In this document: one piece after another, positions 44,223-51,969 of the stretch | Position numbering within the stretch: the first letter of the stretch is position 1 | How the letters are laid out: each line of letters starts with the position of its first letter | Source of the DNA: Alistipes sp. | GTDB taxonomy: Bacteria; Bacteroidota; Bacteroidia; Bacteroidales; Rikenellaceae | Assembly (NCBI GenBank): GCA_017465575.1 | Contig: JAFTVX010000021.1 | Location: 62,001-126,000, forward strand | DNA: 64,000 bases | Direction: 5' to 3' | The notes under the pieces: model-generated | The model's database searches: none | What the model was told of the DNA's origin: nothing | What the model saw: only the letters and a program-made list of their open reading frames with translations | Made by a program: the position numbers and the translations under genes

Positions 44223-44783
44223 CTACTGAGCAGCGCGTGAAGCACGAGTTACGCGAACAGCGCAAACTGCGGTAGTTGCAGGAGTAACGAAGGTGAGGTT
44301 CTCACGCTGGAGGTCACCAACGAAGATGGTCTGACCAACCTGCAAGGGAGTAACATCAACAACGATCTCATCGGGAATGTACTCAACAAGACCCTTAACA
44401 GTGAGCTTACGAGCAGAGAGCTGAAGCTTACCACCGATCTTAACACCCTCAGCGTTACCAGTAAGGCGTACGGGAACATTAACTGCAACGGGCTTACCCT
44501 CCTGAACACGGTAGAAATCTACATGGAGAACCTGCTCGCGAACGGGGTGATACTGAACCTCACGCATAACAGCCTTCTCGAGCTTACCGTCGATGTTGAG
44601 CTCTACGATGTAAGAGTTGGGGGTGTAGATGAGCTGGTTGAGCTCCTTAGCGTCGATAGTGAATGCTACCTCCTCGCCACCACCGTAAACGATGCAGGGT
44701 ACCTGACCCTCGCGGCGTGCTGCCTTAGCGAACTTCTTACCGAAATCCTTACGAGCAGTACCGTTAATCTGAATTGACTTCAT
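44223..44783 (-). CDS. rplY: 50S ribosomal protein L25 (Ctc family)
   Basis: 186 residues, the longer TL5/Ctc-type L25 that binds 5S rRNA. The N-terminal L25 domain has GTARKDFGKKFAKAARREGQ and VPCIVYGGGEE. The C-terminal domain contains VRLTGNAEGVKIGGKLQL and ends in VTRASRAAQ. Precedes pth on the same strand. Confidence 0.93.
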   Translation of the reverse strand: MKSIQINGTARKDFGKKFAKAARREGQVPCIVYGGGEEVAFTIDAKELNQLIYTPNSYIVELNIDGKLEKAVMREVQYHPVREQVLHVDFYRVQEGKPVAVNVPVRLTGNAEGVKIGGKLQLSARKLTVKGLVEYIPDEIVVDVTPLQVGQTIFVGDLQRENLTFVTPATTAVCAVRVTRASRAAQ

Positions 44784-44868
44784 AATAATTTGATAATTAA
44801 ATATTTAACTTCGATGCCACTCAGTTGCAATAGTCAGTCGCAACCCCATAGACATCTGCTTTGGATTG

Positions 44869-44898
44869 CAAAGGTAGTAAAAAAAAGGTAAACACCAA
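44869..44898 (-). promoter_or_regulatory. Promoter of rplY-pth
   Basis: On the minus strand TTG (44898-44896), 19 bases, TACCTTTG (44876-44869). The rplY start lies 85 bases downstream; the 154-base gap contains no gene. Confidence 0.6.
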
Positions 44899-44937
44899 CT
44901 TTTTTTCGATTTTTTCGCTTTCGTATCTTATTGGCTC

Positions 44938-46359
44938 TTATCTATATACAAGTGTGCCAGCCGCAGGTCGCTCAATGGCGATTGAGGGCTTTAGCTCACA
45001 TTCGTAGGCCAATGAACGAGTATCGGCAGTAGATACCTTTTTGCCAGTAACCGATGCAATGGCAGCGACAAGACCAATATCGTGAGTTATATCGCCCCAC
45101 TCGGTGCGAGGTATGGGATAGTTCTCGTCAGAAGGGCCAATCTCGTTCTCCGTGGTGAGGTCGATATCGGGTGTGATGCCCTCGCCCCAACCACCAAAGC
45201 CCTTGGCGTTGAAGCACATAAAGGTGATGGGCGCATACTCCAAATATGTCGTGCCAATGGTGCGGCGTGTAACATCCATACCGCAGTTCTTGCCCTCGGT
45301 AGTTGAGCCGATAATTGTTACGGGAATGTCCAAACCACGCATGCCCTCGATGATAATCTCGGATGCCGAGGCGCTATATCCTGAGGCGATGATGGTGAGA
45401 TGGTTGATAGCCAACGAGATGCCGGTATCCTCCAATCGGAACTCCTCGACTTTGTCGGAGCTAATGTTGCGGGGGTTACGCTCGACGATGCAGAATGGAG
45501 TGTTGGCGTATGTTGGGCCGAGCAGCGACGATGCAAGCTTGATTGCCGAGATTACCGAGCCACCGCCATTTGTGCGCAGGTCGAGAATTATATCTTGTGC
45601 ACCCCTTGTGGCAAGGTCGCTGAGGGCGGCTAATAGCTCCTCGTCGTATTCCGACTCGAAGCCCGTGTAGACCAGATAGCCTATCTTGCGGTCGTAATTC
45701 TCGAAGTCGAGTACATCGTAGTATGCCACAGGGCTCTCCTTGTAGCTACCCTTCGAGAGGGTTACCTCGAACTCCTTGCTGTCTACCTGGCGCAATATGC
45801 TCAGTTTCAGCGATGTGGCGCTGTTGTTCTCTATGGCGTTGAAGCGCGCGAGGTAGTTGTTGCGAGTGATATACTCCTTGTCTACTTGCACGATGACATC
45901 GCCACGCTTAATGCCTGCCTCCTCGGCGGGTGAGTTGTCGTAGACATCCTCGATAACAAAGCCGTAGTATTCGACATCCTTCGATATCTTGACTATGGTG
46001 TAGTGTAGTGCGATGCCAAAGCCACTAACCTCGGCGCGTGTATCCTTGTTTATCTCGCGAATGTAGGAGTAGAGTGTGCGTGAGCCATCTTTGTTTGTAT
46101 GGCCATCATCGGCGTTGGTCGTAAGTCTTAGGAGCGAGTTGTCGAGATACTCTTCCCACGCTAAGCGACGGTTAAACGACGACGACTTCTCCTCTACCTC
46201 GTCGAGCCAATAGTACTCCTCCGCAAGGCGCTTATCGATATAGGCGATAATATCAACATCCTCGTCGGTGGGGTATGATGGGTTGTCTATCGAAGGAATA
46301 TATGGCGATGTGCATGCCACGGCAAGCATGGCTATAATGGCGAAAAGTAGCTTTTTCAT
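44938..46359 (-). CDS. S41-family C-terminal processing peptidase, lipoprotein
   Basis: 473 residues, lipobox LAVAC. A PDZ domain spans about residues 105-200 (NSPAEEAGIKRGDVIVQVD). The S41 fold follows, with LRTNGGG near 262, the Ser nucleophile in SGYSASASEIIIEG near 331 and the Lys in EGKNCG. Acts outside the inner membrane on unknown substrates. The start overlaps the nth stop (ATGA), so it is translationally coupled at the end of the uvrD-GT2-nth unit. Confidence 0.88.
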   Translation of the reverse strand: MKKLLFAIIAMLAVACTSPYIPSIDNPSYPTDEDVDIIAYIDKRLAEEYYWLDEVEEKSSSFNRRLAWEEYLDNSLLRLTTNADDGHTNKDGSRTLYSYIREINKDTRAEVSGFGIALHYTIVKISKDVEYYGFVIEDVYDNSPAEEAGIKRGDVIVQVDKEYITRNNYLARFNAIENNSATSLKLSILRQVDSKEFEVTLSKGSYKESPVAYYDVLDFENYDRKIGYLVYTGFESEYDEELLAALSDLATRGAQDIILDLRTNGGGSVISAIKLASSLLGPTYANTPFCIVERNPRNISSDKVEEFRLEDTGISLAINHLTIIASGYSASASEIIIEGMRGLDIPVTIIGSTTEGKNCGMDVTRRTIGTTYLEYAPITFMCFNAKGFGGWGEGITPDIDLTTENEIGPSDENYPIPRTEWGDITHDIGLVAAIASVTGKKVSTADTRSLAYECELKPSIAIERPAAGTLVYR

Positions 46360-46997
46360 AATTTATTGCTATTGAAATGTTTACATATTTCGGTTAGGCC
46401 GCACTTGTCGCACTTGGGCTTGCGTGCTATGCAGGTGTAGCGGCCATGAAGTATTAGCCAGTGGTGGGCTATTGGCAGTAGCTCCGAGGGAAAGCCCGCC
46501 TCCAACTGTCGCTCGGTGGCAAGCGGTGTTCGGGCGTTGCGCGAGAGGCCTATGCGTGCAGCTACACGGAATACATGCGTATCTACGGGCATCACCTCCT
46601 TGCCCCAGAGTACAGCGCCAAGGACATTGGCGGTCTTGCGCCCTACGCCTGGCAGGGTCTGCAACGCATCGAGGTCGGTGGGCACCTCGCCACCATACTC
46701 CGCTACAAGTTTTTTTGCGAGCGCCACAAGGTGCTTCGCCTTGTTGTTGGGGTAGGAGATAGAGCGAATATAGCGGTAGATATCCTCCTCGGTGGCCTCG
46801 GCCATAGCCTCGGCTGTGGGGTAGGCAGCAAACAATGCGGGGGTGGTGAGGTTTACACGCTTGTCGGTGCATTGCGCCGAGAGCACAACGGCAACCAACA
46901 ACTCAAAGGGGTTGCTATAATTGAGCTCGCTCTCTGCCACAGGCATCGCCTCGCTAAAATACTCTACGCATCGCTTAAAGCGCTCTTTGGTGGTCAT
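46356..46997 (-). CDS. nth: Endonuclease III (DNA glycosylase/AP lyase)
   Basis: 213 residues. Removes oxidised pyrimidines. Seen: the HhH motif LPGVGRKTANVL near residue 114 with the catalytic Lys, VDTHVFRVAARIG with the catalytic Asp near 138, and the C-terminal [4Fe-4S] ligands CIARKPKCDKCGLTEIC (Cys-X6-Cys-X2-Cys-X5-Cys). Overlaps the upstream glycosyltransferase stop by ATGA. Confidence 0.95.
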   Translation of the reverse strand: MTTKERFKRCVEYFSEAMPVAESELNYSNPFELLVAVVLSAQCTDKRVNLTTPALFAAYPTAEAMAEATEEDIYRYIRSISYPNNKAKHLVALAKKLVAEYGGEVPTDLDALQTLPGVGRKTANVLGAVLWGKEVMPVDTHVFRVAARIGLSRNARTPLATERQLEAGFPSELLPIAHHWLILHGRYTCIARKPKCDKCGLTEICKHFNSNKL

Positions 46998-47932
46998 CGC
47001 TTATCGGTTTTGCGCCACATACGCCACGCTATCTTCTTTACAAATAGGCCGTATGAGGCAATGTTCGTTATTAACGCTCGTTCGCTACGAATATCGCTCC
47101 ACCAACGGCCGATATACTCGCCCACCGAGCCATTGTAAGAGAGCAACCATAGGGCGGTATTCTGCTTCGAAACAAGTAGCTCGTGGCGTAGTTTCGCGTG
47201 GTTGTAATGTTCGTCGTACCAGAGGCTTATATCGGCCAACGAGTCTACGAATTGTAGCTTTTTGCGGTAGTCGGGGTTGTGGCTTACGCTGTGCGTGAGT
47301 ACGCGGTGCACGGCCGTAGGGCGGTCGAGTGCCATATAGCGACTGCACGCAGCAAACCATAGCCACATCGGTAGGTCATCTGTTAACCACTCGGGGTGCT
47401 CCTCGGGGCGTACCTCACGGTAGTATTGCAAGACAAGGTCACGGCGTGCCACGACGGTGCAGTTCTCGGCAGGGTTGCGCCTAAGCATAGCATCGAACGA
47501 TGTTAGGCAGTCGCCCTCGGGGTAAATCGTCGTGTTGCCATCTTGGTCGATACGGCGTGAGCGGGTGTAGCACATGCCGACATCGGGATTTTGGTCGAGC
47601 AACTCGACCTGCTTTTGTAGCTTGTCGTAGGCGGTGAAGTAGTCGTCGCCATCGAGCATAGCGATATAGCGCCCACGGGCAGCCTCGACACATCGGCGAT
47701 AGTTCGCCCTCATGCCCACACGCTCCTTGCTCTCGACGGTGCGGATAAACTCGGGATAGCGTGCTCGGTAGTCGTCGACGATAGCCTGTGTGCGGTCGCT
47801 ACTAAGGTCGTTGCCCACAACGATTTCCACGCCAAACGAGGTCTGCTGCATCAGCACACTCTCGATGGCTTGGGCGATATATCGCTCGTGGTTGTAGGTG
47901 GTCATAACGACCGATAGCGTTATCTCTCGCAT
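46994..47932 (-). CDS. Family 2 glycosyltransferase
   Basis: 312 residues with a GT-A fold. Near the start is the nucleotide-sugar site SVVMTTYNHERYIAQAIESV and GNDLSSDRT. The metal-binding DGDDYF is near residue 95. The rest matches rhamnosyl- or glucosyl-type GT2 enzymes of surface polysaccharide loci, but no polysaccharide genes are near. It lies 2 bases behind uvrD and overlaps nth, an odd place for such an enzyme. Confidence 0.85.
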   Translation of the reverse strand: MREITLSVVMTTYNHERYIAQAIESVLMQQTSFGVEIVVGNDLSSDRTQAIVDDYRARYPEFIRTVESKERVGMRANYRRCVEAARGRYIAMLDGDDYFTAYDKLQKQVELLDQNPDVGMCYTRSRRIDQDGNTTIYPEGDCLTSFDAMLRRNPAENCTVVARRDLVLQYYREVRPEEHPEWLTDDLPMWLWFAACSRYMALDRPTAVHRVLTHSVSHNPDYRKKLQFVDSLADISLWYDEHYNHAKLRHELLVSKQNTALWLLSYNGSVGEYIGRWWSDIRSERALITNIASYGLFVKKIAWRMWRKTDKR

Positions 47933-47934
47933 GG

Positions 47935-50367
47935 CTACTCCTTGGTTAGTTTTGCAAACTTGGCAAGCAGAGTTTTTGAGCCAAACTTATCGAACTTAAC
48001 GACCAATTTGTGGTCGGTCGAAAGTGGCTCGATACGCTCGATTGTACCGCCCTCGAACTTGGGGTGAACGACTCTGTCGCCCACCTTGTAGGCGCAAGGT
48101 CCGAGTGCCGAAGGTGCTGTCGTTGAGGAGTTTGTGGCGCTCTCCGATGCGCGAACGCCCACCGAGCGCATACCTGCACGACGAGGGTCGAGGGGTGCTG
48201 GCGTAGCGATAATATCGGGGTTTGGGCTCTGCTTGGGGCGCTCTGCGGCGGGGCGGTTGCTATACTGGCCACCACGGCGAATATCGTAGCGGTTGCGCAA
48301 CGCCTCGAACGAGGGCTTCTCCCTCTGAGGTCTATCCTCCACCATACGCTCCCAGCGGTTACGACCGTGTAGCTCCTCGATATCGAAGTTGGCATCGAGG
48401 TAGTCGGAGTCTATCTCTTTGAGGAAGCGGCTCGGCTGTGTATTCTCGGTCTTGCCCCATACACGGCGTGTCTCGGAGAAGGATAGCATCGCCGCCTTCT
48501 TGGCGCGTGTGATAGCCACATACATCAGTCGTCGCTCCTCCTCGATATTCTCCAACGACTCCACCGAGCGGCTCGAGGGGAACAATCCCTCCTCCATACC
48601 TGCGATGTAGATATAGTCGTATTCAAGGCCCTTGGCCGAGTGTATCGTCATCAGTGTCACGCGGTTGCCATCGTCGTCGTTATCTTGGTCGGTCTGCAAC
48701 ATTATGTTCTGCATCCACTCGTCGATGGTGGGCTCGTCGCTCTCCTCACGCAGACCCTCCTCCATATCGCGGTGGCACTCATCCTCGTACGACGACATCA
48801 TTGCCAAAACCTGCTCTAAGTAGTCTTTCGATGTCTCGTTCTCGATCTTCTGCTCCGACTCCAAGAGGTGCATAATGCCCGTGCGGGCGAGTACCTCCTT
48901 GCCAAAGTCGGTGATCGAGAGCTTCGAGCGCTCCAACGAGAGGGCGTTGATAAGCGATACGAAGTCCGAAACCTTCTTTACCACAACCTTCTCCACGGCA
49001 TTTACATCAACGGAGCGTGTCAGCTCGTCGATAGCCTGCCACATCGATGTGCCTCGCTCCTTGGCAATCTGCTCGATACGAGCTATTGTCGTATCGCCGA
49101 TACCACGGGCAGGGTAGTTGATGATGCGCTTGAACGACTCATCGTCGTTGGGGTTGATAATAAGGCTGATATATGCCAAAAGGTTGCGGATATCCTTATG
49201 CTCCAATAGCGACATACCCTTGTATACACGGTAGGGTATGCCTCGGCGTGTGAGGGCTGCCTCGAACAGACCGTGCTGTTTGTTGGTGCGGTAGAGGATG
49301 GCAAAGTCGCGCCACTCGGCACCATCTCTTGCCCTATCTTTGATATCCATCGCCACCTCCATAGGCTCGTAGTGGTCCTCCAAGACACGCACCAAGCGTA
49401 TCTTCTCGCCTTGGTCGGCTGCCGAGAAGCACTTCTTCTCCAATCGGCGTGAGTTGTGCTTGATAAGTGAGTTGGCAGCATCTACGATGGTCTGTGTCGA
49501 GCGGTAGTTCTGCTCAAGTTTGTAGACCTTCGTTGTGGGGTAGTCGCGCTGGAACGATAGGATATTTTCAATCTTTGCACCTCGGAAGGCGTAGATGCTC
49601 TGCGCATCATCGCCCACAACGCAGACATTCGAATGCTTCAACGCCAAACGGCGCACGATGATATACTGCGCCATATTCGTATCCTGATACTCGTCAACGA
49701 GGATATAGCGGAATTTCTCCTGATAGTCGGCCAAGACCTCGGGGGCATCACGCAGTAGGATGTTGGTCTGCAACAGCAGGTCGTCGAAGTCCATCGCTCC
49801 GTTGCGCTTACAGCGGTTGCAGTACTCGCCATATATAGCGCCCACCTCGGGCATCTTAAGCTCACGATCCTCGGCGCCGAGTGTGGCGTTGGCGATATAT
49901 GCTCCGGGCGTTATTAGGCAGTTCTTCGCCATCGAGATGCGGGCAGCAACATTCTGGGGTTTGTAGCGCTCTTCGGATAGGTTAAAATCCTTGACGATAG
50001 CCTTGATAACATTCTTGACATCGGTAGGCTCATAGATAGTAAAGCTCTGCGGAAAGCCTATGCGCTCGGCATTCTCCCTTAGCAGGCGGGCAAACACCGA
50101 GTGAAATGTACCCATACGGATAAAGCGGGCACGCGGGCCCACAATCTTCTCGATACGCTCACGCATCTCGCGGGCAGCCTTATTGGTAAAGGTCAGGGCG
50201 AGTATCGACTGGGGCTCTACGCCGTGTGCCAACATCCACGCTATGCGTGTTGTGAGCACTCGTGTCTTGCCCGAGCCAGCACCCGCAATGATTAGCGAGG
50301 GGCCATCAAAGTTGGTAACTGCCTCACGCTGTGCAGGATTAAGTCCTTGTAGTATATCTTCGTTCAT
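47935..50367 (-). CDS. uvrD: UvrD/PcrA-type ATP-dependent helicase
   Basis: 810 residues. The start at 50367 (MNEDILQGLNPAQREAV) is chosen because the longer reading adds 17 atypical residues before a promoter-like TATCTTTG. Motifs: Walker A AGAGSGKTRVL, DEYQDTN, GDDAQSIYAFRGA, QNYRS and TIHSAKGLEY. The C-terminal region ends in a Tudor-like segment (YKVGDRVVHPKFEGGTI) as in PcrA. Functions in nucleotide-excision repair and removal of RecA. First gene of a four-gene run. Confidence 0.95.
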   Translation of the reverse strand: MNEDILQGLNPAQREAVTNFDGPSLIIAGAGSGKTRVLTTRIAWMLAHGVEPQSILALTFTNKAAREMRERIEKIVGPRARFIRMGTFHSVFARLLRENAERIGFPQSFTIYEPTDVKNVIKAIVKDFNLSEERYKPQNVAARISMAKNCLITPGAYIANATLGAEDRELKMPEVGAIYGEYCNRCKRNGAMDFDDLLLQTNILLRDAPEVLADYQEKFRYILVDEYQDTNMAQYIIVRRLALKHSNVCVVGDDAQSIYAFRGAKIENILSFQRDYPTTKVYKLEQNYRSTQTIVDAANSLIKHNSRRLEKKCFSAADQGEKIRLVRVLEDHYEPMEVAMDIKDRARDGAEWRDFAILYRTNKQHGLFEAALTRRGIPYRVYKGMSLLEHKDIRNLLAYISLIINPNDDESFKRIINYPARGIGDTTIARIEQIAKERGTSMWQAIDELTRSVDVNAVEKVVVKKVSDFVSLINALSLERSKLSITDFGKEVLARTGIMHLLESEQKIENETSKDYLEQVLAMMSSYEDECHRDMEEGLREESDEPTIDEWMQNIMLQTDQDNDDDGNRVTLMTIHSAKGLEYDYIYIAGMEEGLFPSSRSVESLENIEEERRLMYVAITRAKKAAMLSFSETRRVWGKTENTQPSRFLKEIDSDYLDANFDIEELHGRNRWERMVEDRPQREKPSFEALRNRYDIRRGGQYSNRPAAERPKQSPNPDIIATPAPLDPRRAGMRSVGVRASESATNSSTTAPSALGPCAYKVGDRVVHPKFEGGTIERIEPLSTDHKLVVKFDKFGSKTLLAKFAKLTKE

Positions 50368-50387
50368 AGTATGCTCTCTTTGGAGTA

Positions 50388-50395
50388 CAAAGATA
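50388..50395 (-). promoter_or_regulatory. -7 box for uvrD
   Basis: TATCTTTG on the minus strand, 20 bases before the start at 50367. Upstream lie low-complexity ATGAGCAATTAGAAATTAGA units (50404-50441) and the hairpin cassette. Confidence 0.5.
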
Positions 50396-50442
50396 GAAAA
50401 AAAATGAGCAATGAGCAATTAGAAATTAGAAATGAGCAATAG

Positions 50443-50614
50443 TTGCAGGCGTTCCGCCTGCGGGCTACGCCCGAAGGGGTAAAAGGGTTCTAAGGGGTAC
50501 AAGAGGCCAACGGCTAAGCGCTAATAAAGCGCCTCAACGAGGCGCAACCCCTTGTGCCACTTGTACCCCTCTGACCCCTCAGCGTTAGCTGGCGCTCCAG
50601 CGGAGCGCAACCAA
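50443..50614 (-). repeat. GC-rich multi-hairpin cassette, copy 2
   Basis: Same modules as 31483-31655 read on the opposite strand: GTTGCGCTCC...GGAGCGC, then GCGCCTCGTTGAGGCGC in place of GCGCTTCAAAGAAGCGC (paired change), GGCC hairpin, AGGGGTA runs and a GCAGGCG/CGCCTGC end. Confidence 0.8.
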
Positions 50615-50638
50615 CTTCCTGCCAATCAGTAAGACCCC

Positions 50639-50766
50639 AATTTCTTGTCAAAAGGGGTCTAATTTGGCGCCGATAAAGAAATTGCCCTGGATGGGACATA
50701 CTGTGCGTATTTCCCATTCAGGGCAATGATTGAGGCGTCGAAGTAGACCCCTTTTCACAAGAAATT
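50639..50766 (-). repeat. 128-bp stop-codon hairpin element, copy C
   Basis: Ends AATTTCTTGT / ACAAGAAATT; inner stem AGGGGTCTA / TAGACCCCT, where A and B have GGGGCAT / ATGCCCC; central stem as copy B. Overlaps two bases of the TAA stop of the Skp-like gene, in that gene's orientation. Confidence 0.85.
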
Positions 50767-51292
50767 ACTCGATGCCGAGATTCTTCTTAACATCAGCAGT
50801 AATGTCGGTGAGCGCTGCGGGATCGAAGTATGCCAAACCTGCCGAGGTTGCCATATCGCCTGCGGTGCTGAAGATAGCCACATAGCCACCTGCCTCAGCA
50901 ACAGCCTTAACAGCCTCGTTTGCCTTGCTGTAGATAGGCTCCATAAGCTCTGCCTCCTTCTGCTGGATATCCTGCTGTGCAATCTGCTGGAACTCCTGGA
51001 AACGCTGCTGCAACTGCTGCAACTCGCTCTCCTTCATCTGACGAATAGTGTCGGTGTAGGTTGCACGGTTCTTCTCATACTCGGCATACTTCTGGTTGAA
51101 CTCCACCTGAATCTGCTCGAGCTGGTTCTGCAAGTCAAGACCGTATGCCTCGAGGTTGGTCTGTGCCTCCTTGAACTCGGGCATATTGGGCACGATAGCT
51201 GCGAGGTCTACACGACCAAACTTCTGTGCCGATGCTGCCGTTGCGCACAACATAAGTGCCACGGCAAGGGTCAGTTTCAAAATCTTCTTCAT
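50765..51292 (-). CDS. Skp/OmpH-family periplasmic chaperone (second)
   Basis: 175 residues with a signal peptide (CATAASAQ). Then a long helical coiled coil (about 45-125), rich in Gln and Glu (QLQQRFQEFQQIAQQDIQQKE), with short strands at both ends (FGRVDLAAIV, YVAIFSTAG): the Skp jellyfish fold. Escorts outer-membrane proteins to BamA. It is the last of the uppS-bamA-skp-skp run; its stop lies in a 128-bp hairpin element. Confidence 0.88.
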   Translation of the reverse strand: MKKILKLTLAVALMLCATAASAQKFGRVDLAAIVPNMPEFKEAQTNLEAYGLDLQNQLEQIQVEFNQKYAEYEKNRATYTDTIRQMKESELQQLQQRFQEFQQIAQQDIQQKEAELMEPIYSKANEAVKAVAEAGGYVAIFSTAGDMATSAGLAYFDPAALTDITADVKKNLGIE

Positions 51293-51336
51293 TCTTCAAT
51301 AAATATTTGTTACTCAATCAATTGTTTCTTTGTCGT

Positions 51337-51846
51337 TTAGTATCGCAACGCCTCGATAATGCGGTCGGTGAAGTCCACCTTCTCCGAATTGTAGAGCAGG
51401 GTGGGGTTAGATGCCGAGTCGATAACAAGGTCATAGCCATAGCGCTTTGCATAGCTCTCGATAGTCTTGAACACCTTATCCTGAATGGGCTGGATAAGCT
51501 CCAAGCGCTTCTGCATCAGCGTACCATCGGTACCAAAAATCTTCTCCTGGTACTCCGTAGCCTCGGCCTCAGCATCGAGGATAGCCTTCTCGCGCTGCTG
51601 GCGGTAGCTCTCCGAAAGTGATGCGCGCTGCTGCATATAGCTGTTGTACATCTGCTCTACGGCAGCAAACTTCTGGTCCACGGTGTTCTGGTAGCTCTCT
51701 GCAAGGTCGTCGAGGGTCTCGAGGGCATTGTTGTAGCTGGTAAGCGACTTAAAGACCTTCTCGCTATTTACCACCATATAGTTCTGTGCCGAAACAAATG
51801 TAGCGGACAAAAGGGCGATTGCCATCAAAAACAAACTCTTTCTCAT
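51337..51846 (-). CDS. Skp/OmpH-family periplasmic chaperone (first)
   Basis: 169 residues, signal peptide ending near FVSAQ, and the same fold: strand NYMVVNSEKVF, coiled coil about 35-115, strand YDLVIDSASNPTLLYN. A paralogue of the next gene; two Skp copies behind bamA are usual in Bacteroidales. The 44-base gap to the second copy has no terminator. Confidence 0.88.
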   Translation of the reverse strand: MRKSLFLMAIALLSATFVSAQNYMVVNSEKVFKSLTSYNNALETLDDLAESYQNTVDQKFAAVEQMYNSYMQQRASLSESYRQQREKAILDAEAEATEYQEKIFGTDGTLMQKRLELIQPIQDKVFKTIESYAKRYGYDLVIDSASNPTLLYNSEKVDFTDRIIEALRY

Positions 51847-51969
51847 AGTAGTATTCAGTTTAAGTTTTACATTCCTATTATATAAGCGCTCAATGATGCA
51901 ATATTATTGCCACCACGCCATATTTTCTCAATTTCTAACAACTAATAACTAAAAACTAACAACTAATCG

